64,000 bases of DNA from Psychrobacter sp. FDAARGOS_221 (GCF_002313155.2 NZ_NWFK02000001.1:2418001-2482000), one strand, 5' to 3'; shown: positions 16,605-26,474, counted from the stretch's first letter. Made by a program: numbers and translations. Notes: generated by a model not told the origin, from the letters alone.

Positions 16605-17651
16605 TTAGCGTCTGCCGCCACGAGAGCCACTGTCTTTGCCGCTAGAGCGACCTTTAGAAGCAGGTCCGCCAGAGCGAGGTCCTGATTTAGGACCAGTGCT
16701 TGGACCTGACTTTTGGTTATTGCGGACATGACGCGCTTTCATTGGCTTTTTCTGGAAGCGTTCTTTTTTCTCTTTGGCTTTACCATGAACGCCCATCTCT
16801 TCACGGGCACGCAATCCAACCAGCTCAATCAAGCGGTGAATGTCTTTACGATCCAGCTCAATAAAGCGGCCAGTACGTAGTTCTTTAGGTAGATCTACTG
16901 AGCCATAGCGAGTACGCAATAAGCGGCTGACTTTTAGGCCTTGTGATTCAATCAGACGACGAACTTCACGGTTACGACCTTCTTTTAACTTGACGTGATA
17001 CCATTTGTTAACACCTTCACCGCCGCCTTGCTTGATGTCTTCAAACTTAGCAAGACCATCTTCAAGCATGACGCCATCGGTTAGGTTACGCATCATCTCT
17101 GGTGTTAATTCACCTAAGATACGTACTGCATATTCACGCTCAATCTCATTAGACGGATGCATCAAGCGATGCGCCAACTCGCCGTCGTTTGTGAACAATA
17201 ACAGGCCAGTAGAGTTAATATCTAGACGGCCAACCATTACCCAACGGTCATGAGTTAGCTTAGGTAAGCGCTCAAATACTGTGGTGCGACCTTCAGGGTC
17301 ATTGGCAGAACAAATCTCGCCTTCAGGCTTATAATAAGCCAATACACGACGGCGTTTTTCACGCTCAGATTTGTATTTAATCAGACGTCCATCGACACGA
17401 ATCTCATCACCTTGTTCAACACGGTCGCCAATGGTAGCAGGCTTTTGGTTGATTGAAACACGGCCTGATTTAATGACTTCTTCCATCTGACGGCGTGAGC
17501 CCAGGCCCATACGTGCTAAGGCTTTTTGCAGCTTTTCGGTACCGGCAGTACTGGTTTTAGTGGTCTGCGCTGGGAACTGATAGTCGCCGTTATGGTCAGT
17601 GGTTAGTTGGTCGTTTTCTGGGGTAGGATCGTTTTGATTTGAATGAGGCAT
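16605..17651 (-). CDS. rluB: 23S rRNA pseudouridine synthase RluB
   Basis: RsuA/RluB-family enzyme that makes pseudouridine at position 2605 (E. coli numbering) of 23S rRNA. An N-terminal S4 RNA-binding domain (KLQKALARMGLGSRRQMEEV) is followed by the catalytic motif GRLDINSTGLLLFTNDGELA with its essential Asp, and by EGRNREVRRLIESQGLKVSR. The basic tail, rich in Gly, Ser, Lys and Arg (about 50 residues), is disordered. ATG 17651 is preferred because AAGGA lies 8 bases upstream; the frame stays open upstream to ATG 17684. Linkage to scpA-scpB matches other gammaproteobacteria and supports RluB over RsuA or RluE. Confidence 0.9.
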   Translation of the reverse strand: MPHSNQNDPTPENDQLTTDHNGDYQFPAQTTKTSTAGTEKLQKALARMGLGSRRQMEEVIKSGRVSINQKPATIGDRVEQGDEIRVDGRLIKYKSEREKRRRVLAYYKPEGEICSANDPEGRTTVFERLPKLTHDRWVMVGRLDINSTGLLLFTNDGELAHRLMHPSNEIEREYAVRILGELTPEMMRNLTDGVMLEDGLAKFEDIKQGGGEGVNKWYHVKLKEGRNREVRRLIESQGLKVSRLLRTRYGSVDLPKELRTGRFIELDRKDIHRLIELVGLRAREEMGVHGKAKEKKERFQKKPMKARHVRNNQKSGPSTGPKSGPRSGGPASKGRSSGKDSGSRGGRR

Positions 17652-17843
17652 GGTATGCATCCTTGAATCGGTGAGTGGCAACATTTCACAATGTTGGTAA
17701 TTCTATGACTTAGAAATAACGAGAGCTATTATACGCTATTTTTAGGGTTTAATCGCTATGGATTCGTAACTTGCCTGAAATTGAGTGAGGGACATACATA
17801 AGTTATGTCTTTCAATGTTAAAAGCAATCCTGCTGTTTGTTCT

Positions 17844-18659
17844 TCACTTACTGATTTTTAATATTCTAAAAGCGCCCTGAATGACTAGCGCAAAAACGAT
17901 GCTACCGACAATCAAATCAGGAATATTTGAGTTTAGCCAGTACACTAAGCTACCCGCAATGATGACACCTAAATTAATAATGACATCATTTGAAGTGAAA
18001 ATCATGCTGGCTTTCATGTGTGCTTCTTCTTTGCTTTTAGATTTTTGTAATAGAAAAAGACAAAGCGCGTTGGCAGTAAGCGCAAGAGCAGAGATGATAA
18101 TCATGGTTGAAAAGTCGGGCAATGACTCGTTACCAAAGAAGCGTCTGAGTACTTCTATAAATCCAATAATCGCTAATACTATTTGAAAATATCCCGCAAG
18201 TTTGGCGATGCGCTTTTTCTTAACAACGGTGCCGCCAACCGCCAATAAGCTGATGGCATATACGAAGCTGTCGGCCAACATATCCAAGCTATCAGCGATC
18301 AATCCCATCGAATGTGAGATTAATCCAGTAGTCAGCTCAATAATGAAGAAGACAAAGTTGATTGCCAGCACTATCCAAAGTAGCTTTCTTTGTTCTCTCT
18401 CTTTTTCAGGACTGGATTGGCGGTTTAGAAGGTCGGATGACGCGACTTGTTTGGTGCTAACAATTGTTGAGCCCAGATTGAGCGATGCAATAGACGAATC
18501 GATGGAGTCTGCTGCGCCATGATGCAACACGGTTAATTGACGATTAGGGATGTCAAAGTCAAGATTCACAATGTTTGAATCGCCATCTAAAGTCATGCGA
18601 ATTAAATTCTCTTCAGAAGGGCAATCCATCTTTTTAATGTCAAAAATTGTTTGATTCAT
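17844..18659 (-). CDS. Cation diffusion facilitator with N-terminal metal-binding-like domain
   Basis: 271 residues. The first 70 or so resemble a heavy-metal-associated ferredoxin-like domain with a single Cys (IKKMDCPSEENLI) instead of the usual CxxC. The rest is a CDF transporter with about six membrane segments: HSMGLIADSLDMLADSFVYA corresponds to the TM2 metal site and FTSNDVIINLGVIIAGS to TM5. The long cytoplasmic C-terminal domain of canonical CDFs is missing. ATG 18659 is preferred over TTG 18671. It sits between scpB and rluB on the same strand and is not functionally related to them. Export of Zn, Cd or Co is inferred. Confidence 0.75.
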   Translation of the reverse strand: MNQTIFDIKKMDCPSEENLIRMTLDGDSNIVNLDFDIPNRQLTVLHHGAADSIDSSIASLNLGSTIVSTKQVASSDLLNRQSSPEKEREQRKLLWIVLAINFVFFIIELTTGLISHSMGLIADSLDMLADSFVYAISLLAVGGTVVKKKRIAKLAGYFQIVLAIIGFIEVLRRFFGNESLPDFSTMIIISALALTANALCLFLLQKSKSKEEAHMKASMIFTSNDVIINLGVIIAGSLVYWLNSNIPDLIVGSIVFALVIQGAFRILKISK

Positions 18660-18697
18660 CTGATTTCTCAAATTTTAGAATACTATCGTCACTCGCT

Positions 18698-19321
18698 CTA
18701 ATCTTGCTCTAAATTCAAATCAGGCAGTGGCGGTAATTCGTCTAAGCTGGTCAGCCCAAATGAATCCAAAAATTGATCCGTGGTGTGTAGCAGCGCAGGG
18801 CGACCCAGTGTTTCTCGGTGACCTTTTTCAATAATCCAACCTTTATCAAACAGCTGTCTTAAAATGTTACTCGACACCGTCACCCCACGTACTTGCTCAA
18901 TATCGCTACGAGTCACCGGTTGCTTATAAGCAATCACGCTTAACGTTTCTAGCAGGGCTTGGCTTAAATGCTCTAGACGTTGTGGGAATACTTGTTGAAT
19001 CAGCGCGCTATATTCACTACGAATTTGCAACCGATAGCCACTGGCCGAGCCGTTTAACGCTAATACACCGGTGCTAAGACGCTGTTGTAGTACCATCAAA
19101 GCAGTCTCTAGTTCTTGCTTAGACAAGGACAGGTACTTGCGCAATTGACTGTCGGTTAACGGTGTTTCTGAGGCGTGTAGCAACACCTCAATGCGTCGAC
19201 TTAACTGATCAAAGCGGTTAAAGTTCTTTACCTCACTAGGCAGGCTGGCCGTGTCAGCTGTGAGTGATTCATCTTGGATTGCTTCAGTCTGGGAGTCGAG
19301 TGTATTGGGTATAGTAGGCAT
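18698..19321 (-). CDS. scpB: Segregation and condensation protein B
   Basis: Winged-helix partner of ScpA in the SMC-ScpAB condensin complex that compacts and separates chromosomes. Motifs: SRRIEVLLHASETPLTDSQL, LSQALLETLSVIAYKQPVTR, SDIEQVRGVTVSSNILRQL and ETLGRPALLHTTDQFLDSFG. About 207 residues from ATG 19321; an in-frame TTG at 19342 is an alternative. It is separated from scpA by about 200 bases containing the 105-base dispersed palindromic repeat. Confidence 0.9.
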   Translation of the reverse strand: MPTIPNTLDSQTEAIQDESLTADTASLPSEVKNFNRFDQLSRRIEVLLHASETPLTDSQLRKYLSLSKQELETALMVLQQRLSTGVLALNGSASGYRLQIRSEYSALIQQVFPQRLEHLSQALLETLSVIAYKQPVTRSDIEQVRGVTVSSNILRQLFDKGWIIEKGHRETLGRPALLHTTDQFLDSFGLTSLDELPPLPDLNLEQD

Positions 19322-19372
19322 AGGTGATTTATCATTATTCAATGAATTTTTAAATGACGTATTGGATAAGCA

Positions 19373-19477
19373 ATAGTCAGCGAAATACTAAACAGTTACG
19401 GTGTTAACCTCGCTAAGCCTACATTTGTAGTACTTGCGCTCGGTTGCTTGGTAACCATATTAGATTTCTTTGACTAT
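19373..19477. repeat. Dispersed palindromic repeat (MITE/REP-like), full copy
   Basis: 105 bases, beginning ATAGTCAGCGAAAT and ending ATTTCTTTGACTAT; the ends are imperfect inverted repeats. The middle contains GGTGTTAACCTCGCTAAGCC, shared with the copy at 61699. It lies between scpB and scpA. Confidence 0.85.
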
Positions 19478-19522
19478 ATGTGATAAAAAAGGATGACAAT
19501 AATGAGAAGCTAAAATGAGAAG

Positions 19523-20389
19523 CTAAGCGACCCAGCGTAATGTTAAATTTGACAAGGTATAACTGGGATTGGCCTCAGGCGTATTCTCAGATTCAGTCTG
19601 CATCGCTTGTTTTAAATCATCCTCTTTCAAATCAGTTTCTTTTATATCAATAATGTGCCGCTTCATCAGCTCAAGCACTGCCACAAAGCTGACGACCACG
19701 CCAAGTCGGCCTTGACGCTTATCGAGTAGCTCAATAAAGGTGCCTTCGCCACGCTCACTGAGCTGACGGCTGATACTGGCAATACGATCGGATAACGGCA
19801 CTGGGTCGACTTTAATATTGTGCATCTGATAGTCAGGCTTTAACTGCATTTTGAGCAAACTTTCGACCAACATTTCAGCAGGATAATTCGGCAGCTGAGC
19901 AGCCATCACCTCTGGATCAGGCATACTGGCCATGGCTAAAAACACATCACGCTCTAGTCGGATTAAAGTATCCAAGCGTCGAGCAGCCTCTTTAATCTGC
20001 GCATAATCTTCCAGTCGTGCAATCAGCTCAGCCTTAGGATCACGCTCATCTTCGACCAGCTCAGGGGCGGGCAGTAACAGTTCGGTTTTGATCGCAATTA
20101 AGGTCGAGGCCATTAATAGATAGTCACCGGCCAGCTCAAAGTGATCGGCATCAAGCTCATCGATATAGGCTAAATACTGCTCAGTAATTGGCAAGATGGC
20201 GGTATCTGTGATGTCAAAGTTGTTCTTTTTGACCAGATATAACAAAAAATCCAGCGGCCCTTCAAATTGCTCTAGCCAAATAGCAAATGCCTGAGGCGGA
20301 ATGTATAAATCCTCAGGCAAGGCTTGTACCGGCGTGGTATAAATCCGAACGTTTAAAGGGTGTTCAGTTTGATTTGTCATTTGCGCCAT
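19523..20389 (-). CDS. scpA: Segregation and condensation protein A
   Basis: Kleisin subunit of the SMC-ScpAB complex. The diagnostic N-terminal motif is QFEGPLDFLLYLVKKNNFDI, followed by ITEQYLAYIDEL and YLLMASTLIAIKTELLLP. The C-terminal part carries KRQGRLGVVVSFVAVLELMK. The frame is open to 20470 inside kptA; ATG 20389 (MAQMTNQ) or 20380 is preferred. Either overlaps the end of kptA by up to 26 bases, suggesting coupled translation. About 288 residues. Confidence 0.9.
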   Translation of the reverse strand: MAQMTNQTEHPLNVRIYTTPVQALPEDLYIPPQAFAIWLEQFEGPLDFLLYLVKKNNFDITDTAILPITEQYLAYIDELDADHFELAGDYLLMASTLIAIKTELLLPAPELVEDERDPKAELIARLEDYAQIKEAARRLDTLIRLERDVFLAMASMPDPEVMAAQLPNYPAEMLVESLLKMQLKPDYQMHNIKVDPVPLSDRIASISRQLSERGEGTFIELLDKRQGRLGVVVSFVAVLELMKRHIIDIKETDLKEDDLKQAMQTESENTPEANPSYTLSNLTLRWVA

Positions 20390-20948
20390 CGAGTTTGTGG
20401 ATAAAAGAGACAGGGATAGAGTCGGTGAGCCAGACGCCATTATCGGCTTGATAAAATTGATGACCCGCATCGAGCATGGCTTGGGTATCTACCGCAAAAA
20501 CAACCCACTTGCCATGACGTTGACCTACAGCACGCGCGGTCTCAATATCGCCGCTTAGGTGAACATGATGACGCTGCATTTTTTCGATAGCGCCGGCTGC
20601 AAATATACTCTTAACAAAGCGACTGGCAGTACCATGATACAAGGTCACTGGAACTTGCTCGGCGGGTTTTGCCACATAACCCAAATCAATATCAATCGAA
20701 TGGCCTTGATTGGCGCGAATCATGGATTTATCACTATTAAAAACAAAACGCTGTTTACTGTTATTTTCAACCAGTAAATTAAGTGTTTCAAAGTTAATCG
20801 TCTTGCCATACTGATTCAGCTTACCAAGTAAGTCATCGACGTTTGCCCAACCATTGTCATCTAAGCTTAAACCGATTGCTTGTGGCTTATGGCGTAAAAC
20901 CAAGCTAAGAAATCGACTTAGCTTGGTTTGCTGTTGCTCATTCATCAT
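20364..20948 (-). CDS. kptA: RNA 2'-phosphotransferase (Tpt1/KptA family)
   Basis: 194 residues. It carries the full Tpt1/KptA set: LSRFLSLVLRHKP, IRANQGHSI, TLYHGTASRF, HHVHLSGDIETARAVG and NGVWLTDSIP. The enzyme transfers an internal 2'-phosphate of RNA to NAD, giving ADP-ribose 1'',2''-cyclic phosphate. Bacteria lack the tRNA splicing that produces its eukaryotic substrate, so its natural role here is unclear. It sits between trpS (24-base gap) and scpA (overlap), so probably one transcript. Confidence 0.9.
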   Translation of the reverse strand: MMNEQQQTKLSRFLSLVLRHKPQAIGLSLDDNGWANVDDLLGKLNQYGKTINFETLNLLVENNSKQRFVFNSDKSMIRANQGHSIDIDLGYVAKPAEQVPVTLYHGTASRFVKSIFAAGAIEKMQRHHVHLSGDIETARAVGQRHGKWVVFAVDTQAMLDAGHQFYQADNGVWLTDSIPVSFIHKLDGANDKSN

Positions 20949-20972
20949 AAGCGGCTTTTATTAATAGGCACG

Positions 20973-22067
20973 CTATTTTAGTTTGGCCAATGGTTTAATA
21001 CCAATCGCGCGGCGTGCTTTGTCTAGCTGTTTGCGGCTATGACGACGTGCTTTTTCTGCACCCATCAGTAGAATTTCTTCTAGCTCTTTTGGATTGGCCA
21101 TTAGCTCAAAATAACGCTCACGGAATGGGGCAATCTCACCATTAATTTTTTCAAATAAAATTTGTTTGGCATCACCCCACGCAATACCGGCTTCAAACTG
21201 AGCACGCAAATCGGCAATTTCCTCTGGTGTGGCAAAGGCTTGATAAATCTCAAAAATCACTGAGTCATCTGGATCTTTTGGCTCTTCAGGCGCTTGTGAG
21301 TTGGTGACAATTTGCATAATGGCTTTGCGCATTTGCTTTTCAGGATCCACTTGCGGATTGAATTCGCCAAATAGAGGAATGGTGTTGCCGTAACTTTTAC
21401 TCATTTTGCGGCCATCTAGACCGGTTAACAACGCCACATTATCATCGACCACTGCTGATGGTAGGGTAAACAGTGATTTGTACTTGTGATTAAAGGTACC
21501 GGCAATATCACGTGCCATCTCAATATGCTGGATTTGATCACGTCCAACAGGCACATGAGTGGCATTAAACATTAAGATATCCGCTGCCATTAATACTGGA
21601 TAACCAAACAAGCCCATGCTGATACCATGATCTGGATCGACATCTGCTTTTTCAGCATTAGCATCAACAGCTGCTTTATAAGCATGCGCGCGGTTCATCA
21701 AACCTTTAGGGCAAGAGCAGTTCAAAATCCATGCCAATTCCTGAATCTCAGGCACATCTGATTGACGATAAAACACCACTTTTTCGGGGTCTAAGCCACA
21801 CGCCAGCCATGTGGCAGCAATGGCTTTGGTTGATTCATGCACTTGCTTAGGATCTGAGCATTTGATGATGCTGTGGTAGTCGGCTAAAAAGAAGAAAGAC
21901 TGATCTGCATCACTGCCATTGATTGAAGATTGAATGGCAGGACGGATGGCACCAACATAGTTACCTAAATGCGGAATACCCGTAGTGGTGACCCCAGTTA
22001 GGACGCGTTTGGGCTGGTTGTCTTCTGCTTGAGCTGGCGTATTATTGGTCGTGTCTTGTTGTGTCAT
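20973..22067 (-). CDS. trpS: Tryptophanyl-tRNA synthetase
   Basis: Class I aminoacyl-tRNA synthetase charging tRNA-Trp. Motifs: [20 protein letters not shown] (HIGH equivalent HLGN) near the N-terminus, [19 protein letters not shown]-type segment and [15 protein letters not shown] (KMSKS). 364 residues, full length. AAGAAG upstream of the ATG. First gene of the minus-strand group trpS-kptA-scpA-scpB. Confidence 0.95.
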   Translation of the reverse strand: MTQQDTTNNTPAQAEDNQPKRVLTGVTTTGIPHLGNYVGAIRPAIQSSINGSDADQSFFFLADYHSIIKCSDPKQVHESTKAIAATWLACGLDPEKVVFYRQSDVPEIQELAWILNCSCPKGLMNRAHAYKAAVDANAEKADVDPDHGISMGLFGYPVLMAADILMFNATHVPVGRDQIQHIEMARDIAGTFNHKYKSLFTLPSAVVDDNVALLTGLDGRKMSKSYGNTIPLFGEFNPQVDPEKQMRKAIMQIVTNSQAPEEPKDPDDSVIFEIYQAFATPEEIADLRAQFEAGIAWGDAKQILFEKINGEIAPFRERYFELMANPKELEEILLMGAEKARRHSRKQLDKARRAIGIKPLAKLK

Positions 22068-22505
22068 AACGGCATCTTCTTTTTAGCAAGTTGTTAATCA
22101 AATTATTAATCAGAGTATTAATAAGGTTAGGGTTAATGCATTGCTGTATTTTAGAGATATGCAGTATAACAAATTATTGCTATTTTGCTTAGGTTTATAG
22201 TGGCGAGCAGGGACTGATAGCGTTATTGGGGTGACAAATTTGGATAATATGACTGACCGGTGTCAAAACAAGTGGGCTTCTGGGTTTATAAATATTTGCT
22301 AAATTTTTAACAATACTACATAATTTGTAAGGTTACATCTCAAGGATGAATCAAAATCAGGGCTGTCAGCATGCTTTGTCGATGACTGATAGGCCCTCTT
22401 CTATTGACACTCTTTTCTCACCTATTCTCTTTCTTATCCTTGACTCAGCCTCTGCGTTTATTTGGAATCACAACACAAAACAACACACTGTAAGGACACA
22501 CGTGT
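22068..22505. other. Intergenic region between divergent trpS and first lipase
   Basis: 438 bases without a credible gene. It holds the divergent promoters. The lipase ribosome site (AAGGA) is at 22492-22496. No operator or RNA structure was recognised. Confidence 0.5.
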
Positions 22506-24383
22506 ATGAGCATGTTCGACTATAAAGATTATACCAGCGAAGAAGCCGCGCAACTGGTGCAAGACACCAGCCGCTTATCTGCTTACACCAATGCTGCCTC
22601 ATTTTTTGGCATCATTCCTGGGGCAGACGCTCTAAATGGGTTAGGTCAATTAACAGGAGAGTTATTTGATAGCCCAACCAATATAGGCGTCCCTAATGGA
22701 TGGCAGGAGTTAACACCGAGTGATATTGGCGTCAGCGATGATACACTCGATTCCGAAGGCTATTTCAAGATTGAAAGCCTTTATACCGGAGATATGACTG
22801 GAGGTCCGCAAGCCAAAATATTTGGTCAATACAATGAGGCCGGCGAGCTGGTGCGCATTAACTTGAATATTGCTGGTACCAATAACCTTATCGATGTGAT
22901 TGATTATTTTGATTTTAATAGCCGCGAAGGCGCTGAACTATTAAATCCTATTTTAGACGTGGTCAAAGCATTTGCCGTTGAAAATGGCTTAGAAGGTAGC
23001 AATGTGGTCATCAGTGGCTATAGCGCAGGCGCGGCTGTTACCAACGTTATTGCCGCTGAGCGTCAAGACTTAGCAGAGGGCTTTTTTGCTGACTCTGATT
23101 ATATTGCTTTTGCAGTACCCACTATTTATGAAGAGCCAGGCGTGGTAATCAATGTCGGTTATGAAAATGATGTGATTCATCGTATTACAGGCGATGAGTC
23201 TGATATCGGTGCCGCAATTTTAGCGATGGACTTTGGCTTTGTGAATCCGGATAAAGACTTTAATAGCTCAACCGACAATATTGTTTTGTACGATGATGTC
23301 TATGCTTCACCGATATGGGATTTAAGTATATTTTCCTTTTTAAATATTCCTTTAGGCTGGTATGCCCACATTCACGGTGTGTCTTCAGATGCGATAGATC
23401 GTATCGTTGATTCTAGCTTCTACGAACATACGACGATGGATAGTACGGTTGTGGTATCTGGTTTAACCGGCTTTAAACGTGCAACGACCTGGGTAGAAGA
23501 TGACGCTTCGCCGACCTCAAGTCATTATGGCAGTGCTGCCTTTTTAATTGGCACTCAATATGATGACCTTATTGCAGGTGGTAGCAACTTTGACTATATC
23601 GACGCTGGTTTAGGCGATGACACCATTAAGGCGGGTGTTGGTGTTGATCATGTCGATGGCAATGCAGGTCATGATGAAATACGTATTGCCGGCAAAAGTG
23701 ATGCCTGGAACGTGTTCAAAATGGCAGGCGATACTTTGTTCTTTGTTGATAAAGATGCAGACAGTATTAATCTGGTCGAAGTCGATAATGTGGAATCAGT
23801 CAGCTTCGATAAAGAGCTACTTAGCCATTTAAACAATTATGATATTGGTGATAATGGATTGGTCGATACGCGTCCCATTATGAAGTGGTTTGATAACAAG
23901 GATAAAAGCTATTCAGATCATGTCGAAGGTAGCGAAGGCAATGACCAATTAACTGGCAACGTGGTATTCAGTCGTGATGGCAATGACAAGATAATAGGCA
24001 CAGACGCAGACGATGTATTACATGGCGGTGAAGGTAATGATGTTATTCTAAGCGTGGCCGGCAATAATAAGCTGTATGGTGCCGAGGGCAATGATGTTTT
24101 AGTTAGCGGCGCTGGCGATGACTGGTTGGTAGGCGGCATTGGTCACGATGTGTTTGTTATCGGCAATGATCCCTGCTCAGACACTATTGCCGACTTTAAC
24201 AATGATATTGGCTATCAGGATATCATTCAGTTCTCAGCCGATTTATTTAGCAGCGTTACTGATTTAGTGCAGCAAACCGTTCAGTATGGCACTGACGTGG
24301 TCATTGGGTTAACAGAAGCCAATCAAGTAACTGTATTAAATTCTACAGTGGATGACGTATTGGCAGCATCATTTATTATTTAG
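22506..24383 (+). CDS. Secreted family I.3-type lipase with RTX repeats (copy 1)
   Basis: 625 residues. The N-terminus MSMFDYKDYTSEEA matches family I.3 lipases of Pseudomonas type. The nucleophile elbow is VVISGYSAGAAV (Ser173; GYSAG instead of the family's GHSLG). The catalytic Asp is probably in NVGYENDVIHRI (Asp222) and the His near His288 (WYAHIHGVSSDAIDRI). Two blocks of glycine-rich calcium-binding nonapeptides follow: GGSNFDYIDAGLGDD onwards (about 360-395) and GNDKIIGTDADDVLHGGEGN onwards (about 490-550). The C-terminus VDDVLAASFII resembles a type I secretion signal; there is no Sec signal. No ABC/MFP/TolC genes are in the window, so the exporter is elsewhere. Substrate inferred from family. 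Confidence 0.85.
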   Translation: MSMFDYKDYTSEEAAQLVQDTSRLSAYTNAASFFGIIPGADALNGLGQLTGELFDSPTNIGVPNGWQELTPSDIGVSDDTLDSEGYFKIESLYTGDMTGGPQAKIFGQYNEAGELVRINLNIAGTNNLIDVIDYFDFNSREGAELLNPILDVVKAFAVENGLEGSNVVISGYSAGAAVTNVIAAERQDLAEGFFADSDYIAFAVPTIYEEPGVVINVGYENDVIHRITGDESDIGAAILAMDFGFVNPDKDFNSSTDNIVLYDDVYASPIWDLSIFSFLNIPLGWYAHIHGVSSDAIDRIVDSSFYEHTTMDSTVVVSGLTGFKRATTWVEDDASPTSSHYGSAAFLIGTQYDDLIAGGSNFDYIDAGLGDDTIKAGVGVDHVDGNAGHDEIRIAGKSDAWNVFKMAGDTLFFVDKDADSINLVEVDNVESVSFDKELLSHLNNYDIGDNGLVDTRPIMKWFDNKDKSYSDHVEGSEGNDQLTGNVVFSRDGNDKIIGTDADDVLHGGEGNDVILSVAGNNKLYGAEGNDVLVSGAGDDWLVGGIGHDVFVIGNDPCSDTIADFNNDIGYQDIIQFSADLFSSVTDLVQQTVQYGTDVVIGLTEANQVTVLNSTVDDVLAASFII

Positions 24384-24410
24384 AATGCAATATCTAGTTT
24401 AGTCTTTGTG

Positions 24411-24460
24411 AGCATAAAAAAAGACAATACTTGAGAGCAAGTGTTGTCTTTTTTTATGCT
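24411..24460 (+). terminator. Rho-independent terminator after first lipase
   Basis: Long stem from AGCATAAAAAAAGACAATAC to its complement ending TTTTTTTATGCT, with AGAG loop at 24434-24437 and one mismatch. Confidence 0.9.
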
Positions 24461-24551
24461 GGCCGTGCTATAGTTTAACCTTAGTATAACCTTTCTTCAG
24501 TAAGAATACATGGAGTTGGTATTTCATCTCATAAGATAAGGATGTATGTAC

Positions 24552-26396
24552 ATGGGAATGTTCGATTATAAGAATTACAGCTCAGATAGTTCAAGACAGT
24601 TAGTGAAAGAGACGTTCTCAGTATCGGCCTATACTCGAGCGGTCGGTGATGAGGAAGCTCAGGCAGAGATTAACTTGGGTAAGGTACATGAGCTATCGCC
24701 CAGTGATTTAGGTGTCGGTGATGACAAGCTAGATAGTTTAGGATTTTTTAAAATTGAAAGCTTTTATACCGGTGACTTAGAAGGTGGCCCGCAAGCCAAA
24801 ATATTTGGTCAATACGACGATGCAGGTAAGTTGGCACGTATTCACCTTAATATTGCAGGCACCAATAATATTATTGATGTGCTTGATTACTTAAATTTAA
24901 ATAGTCGTGAAGGTTCAGAGCTGCTTGAGCCTATCTTGCAGTTGGTGAAAGAGTTTGCAGTTGCCAATGGGCTTGAAGGCAGTGATGTGGTGATCAGTGG
25001 TTATAGCTTAGGTGCTGCCGTGGCCAATGTGATTGCAGCCGAGCGTCAGGTGTTAGTAGATGGCTTTTTTGCTGACGCTGATTATGTGGCTTTTGCAGTA
25101 CCTACGGTCTATGAAGAGCCGGGTGTGGTGCTTAATATTGGCTATGAAAATGATGTGGTGCATCGTATCACTGGCGATGAGCCAAATTTTCTATCAGCTG
25201 TGAACGCGTTAGATCCATTTTTTGTTAATCCAGACAAGAATTTCGACAGTTCAACCGATAACTTGGTGTTGTTTAATGATAACTATGCTTCCCCTGGTTG
25301 GGACTTAAATGTATTTTCTTTTTTAAACATTGTTTCTGCCTGGAATGCGCATACTGGTGGTATGGACTCAGATGCCATTACCCGTATCAGTAACTCAACG
25401 TTTTATGAGCATACTCAAAGAGATAGCACAGTAATAGTTTCTGATTTGAGTGCCTTTCAGCGTTATTTTACCTGGATTGAGGACGACAGATCGTCAAGCT
25501 CCAGTCATTATGGTAGTGTTGCTTTTTTAATAGGCTCTCAATATGATGATCTAATCTCTGGTGGCAGCAACTTTGACTATATCGATGCTGGATTAGGTGA
25601 TGACATAATTAGAGCCGGTGTTGGTGTTGATCATGTCGATGGTAACAAGGGTCATGACCAATTACGAGTGACTGGTTGCAGCCATGAGTGGGATATATTT
25701 AAAATGGCAGATGACACCCTGTTTTTTGTCGACAAAGACGCAAACAGTATTGATCTGGTTGAAGCGGATAATGTCGAGTCAGTTAGTTTTAACAGCGAGC
25801 TACTGAGCTACTTAAACAACTATGATATTGGTGATAATGGACTGGTCGATACGCGTCCCATTATGAAGTGGTTTGATAACAAGGATAAAAGCTATTCAGA
25901 TCATGTCGAAGGTAGCGAAGGCAACGATCAGTTAACCGGTAATGTGGTATTCGGTCGTGATGGCAATGATAAGATAATGGGCACAGAGGCTGACGATGTG
26001 CTACATGGCGGTGAAGGTGACGATGTTATCCTGAGCCTAGTTGGCAATAACAAATTATATGGCGCTGAGGGTGATGATGTCTTAATTAGTGGCGCTGGCG
26101 ATGATTGGTTAGTAGGCGGCATAGGTCACGATCTTTTTGTTATTGGTAAAGGTTTGATATCAAGTGCCATGAGTTCAGAAAGCTTTGGTTCAGATATCAT
26201 CGCTGACTTTAATAATGATGTCGGCTATCAAGATATCATTCAGTTCTCAGCAGATTTGTTTGACAGTGTTAGCGACTTAGTTCAGCAAACCGTACAGTAC
26301 GGCACTGACGTGGTGATGAGTTTGACAGAGGTGAGTCATTTAACTGTATTAAACTCCACAGTGGATGAGGTGTTGGCTGCGACGTATATTGTATAG
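24552..26396 (+). CDS. Secreted family I.3-type lipase with RTX repeats (copy 2)
   Basis: Tandem paralogue of the 22506 gene. The start at ATG 24552 (MGMFDYKNYSS) is chosen because AAGGA lies 9 bases upstream and MGxFDYK is the family start; an ATG two codons earlier is too close to the ribosome site. It lacks the 20-odd residue insertion after the N-terminus seen in copy 1. Its nucleophile elbow is VVISGYSLGAAV and the Asp motif NIGYENDVVHRI. The RTX blocks and C-terminal secretion tail (VDEVLAATYIV) match copy 1. The GGTCGATACG segment is identical to copy 1 for 82 bases, suggesting recombination. Each copy has its own terminator. Confidence 0.85.
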   Translation: MGMFDYKNYSSDSSRQLVKETFSVSAYTRAVGDEEAQAEINLGKVHELSPSDLGVGDDKLDSLGFFKIESFYTGDLEGGPQAKIFGQYDDAGKLARIHLNIAGTNNIIDVLDYLNLNSREGSELLEPILQLVKEFAVANGLEGSDVVISGYSLGAAVANVIAAERQVLVDGFFADADYVAFAVPTVYEEPGVVLNIGYENDVVHRITGDEPNFLSAVNALDPFFVNPDKNFDSSTDNLVLFNDNYASPGWDLNVFSFLNIVSAWNAHTGGMDSDAITRISNSTFYEHTQRDSTVIVSDLSAFQRYFTWIEDDRSSSSSHYGSVAFLIGSQYDDLISGGSNFDYIDAGLGDDIIRAGVGVDHVDGNKGHDQLRVTGCSHEWDIFKMADDTLFFVDKDANSIDLVEADNVESVSFNSELLSYLNNYDIGDNGLVDTRPIMKWFDNKDKSYSDHVEGSEGNDQLTGNVVFGRDGNDKIMGTEADDVLHGGEGDDVILSLVGNNKLYGAEGDDVLISGAGDDWLVGGIGHDLFVIGKGLISSAMSSESFGSDIIADFNNDVGYQDIIQFSADLFDSVSDLVQQTVQYGTDVVMSLTEVSHLTVLNSTVDEVLAATYIV

Positions 26397-26439
26397 TCAG
26401 TAAAAGACTGACTTAGCTCTCTTAACTTTCAATTAAAAT

Positions 26440-26474
26440 AAAAAGACAGTGCTTATTAAGCGCTGTCTTTTTTT
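26440..26474 (+). terminator. Rho-independent terminator after second lipase
   Basis: Stem AAAAGACAGTGCTT / AAGCGCTGTCTTTT with one wobble pair, ATT loop, T-run. It also faces the convergent acyltransferase gene. Confidence 0.85.

Noticed and set aside
6029..22220. 14-base match CAGGGACTGATAGC at about 6029 and 22207
   Set aside because: Several matches of this length are expected by chance in 64 kb; no extended similarity around it.
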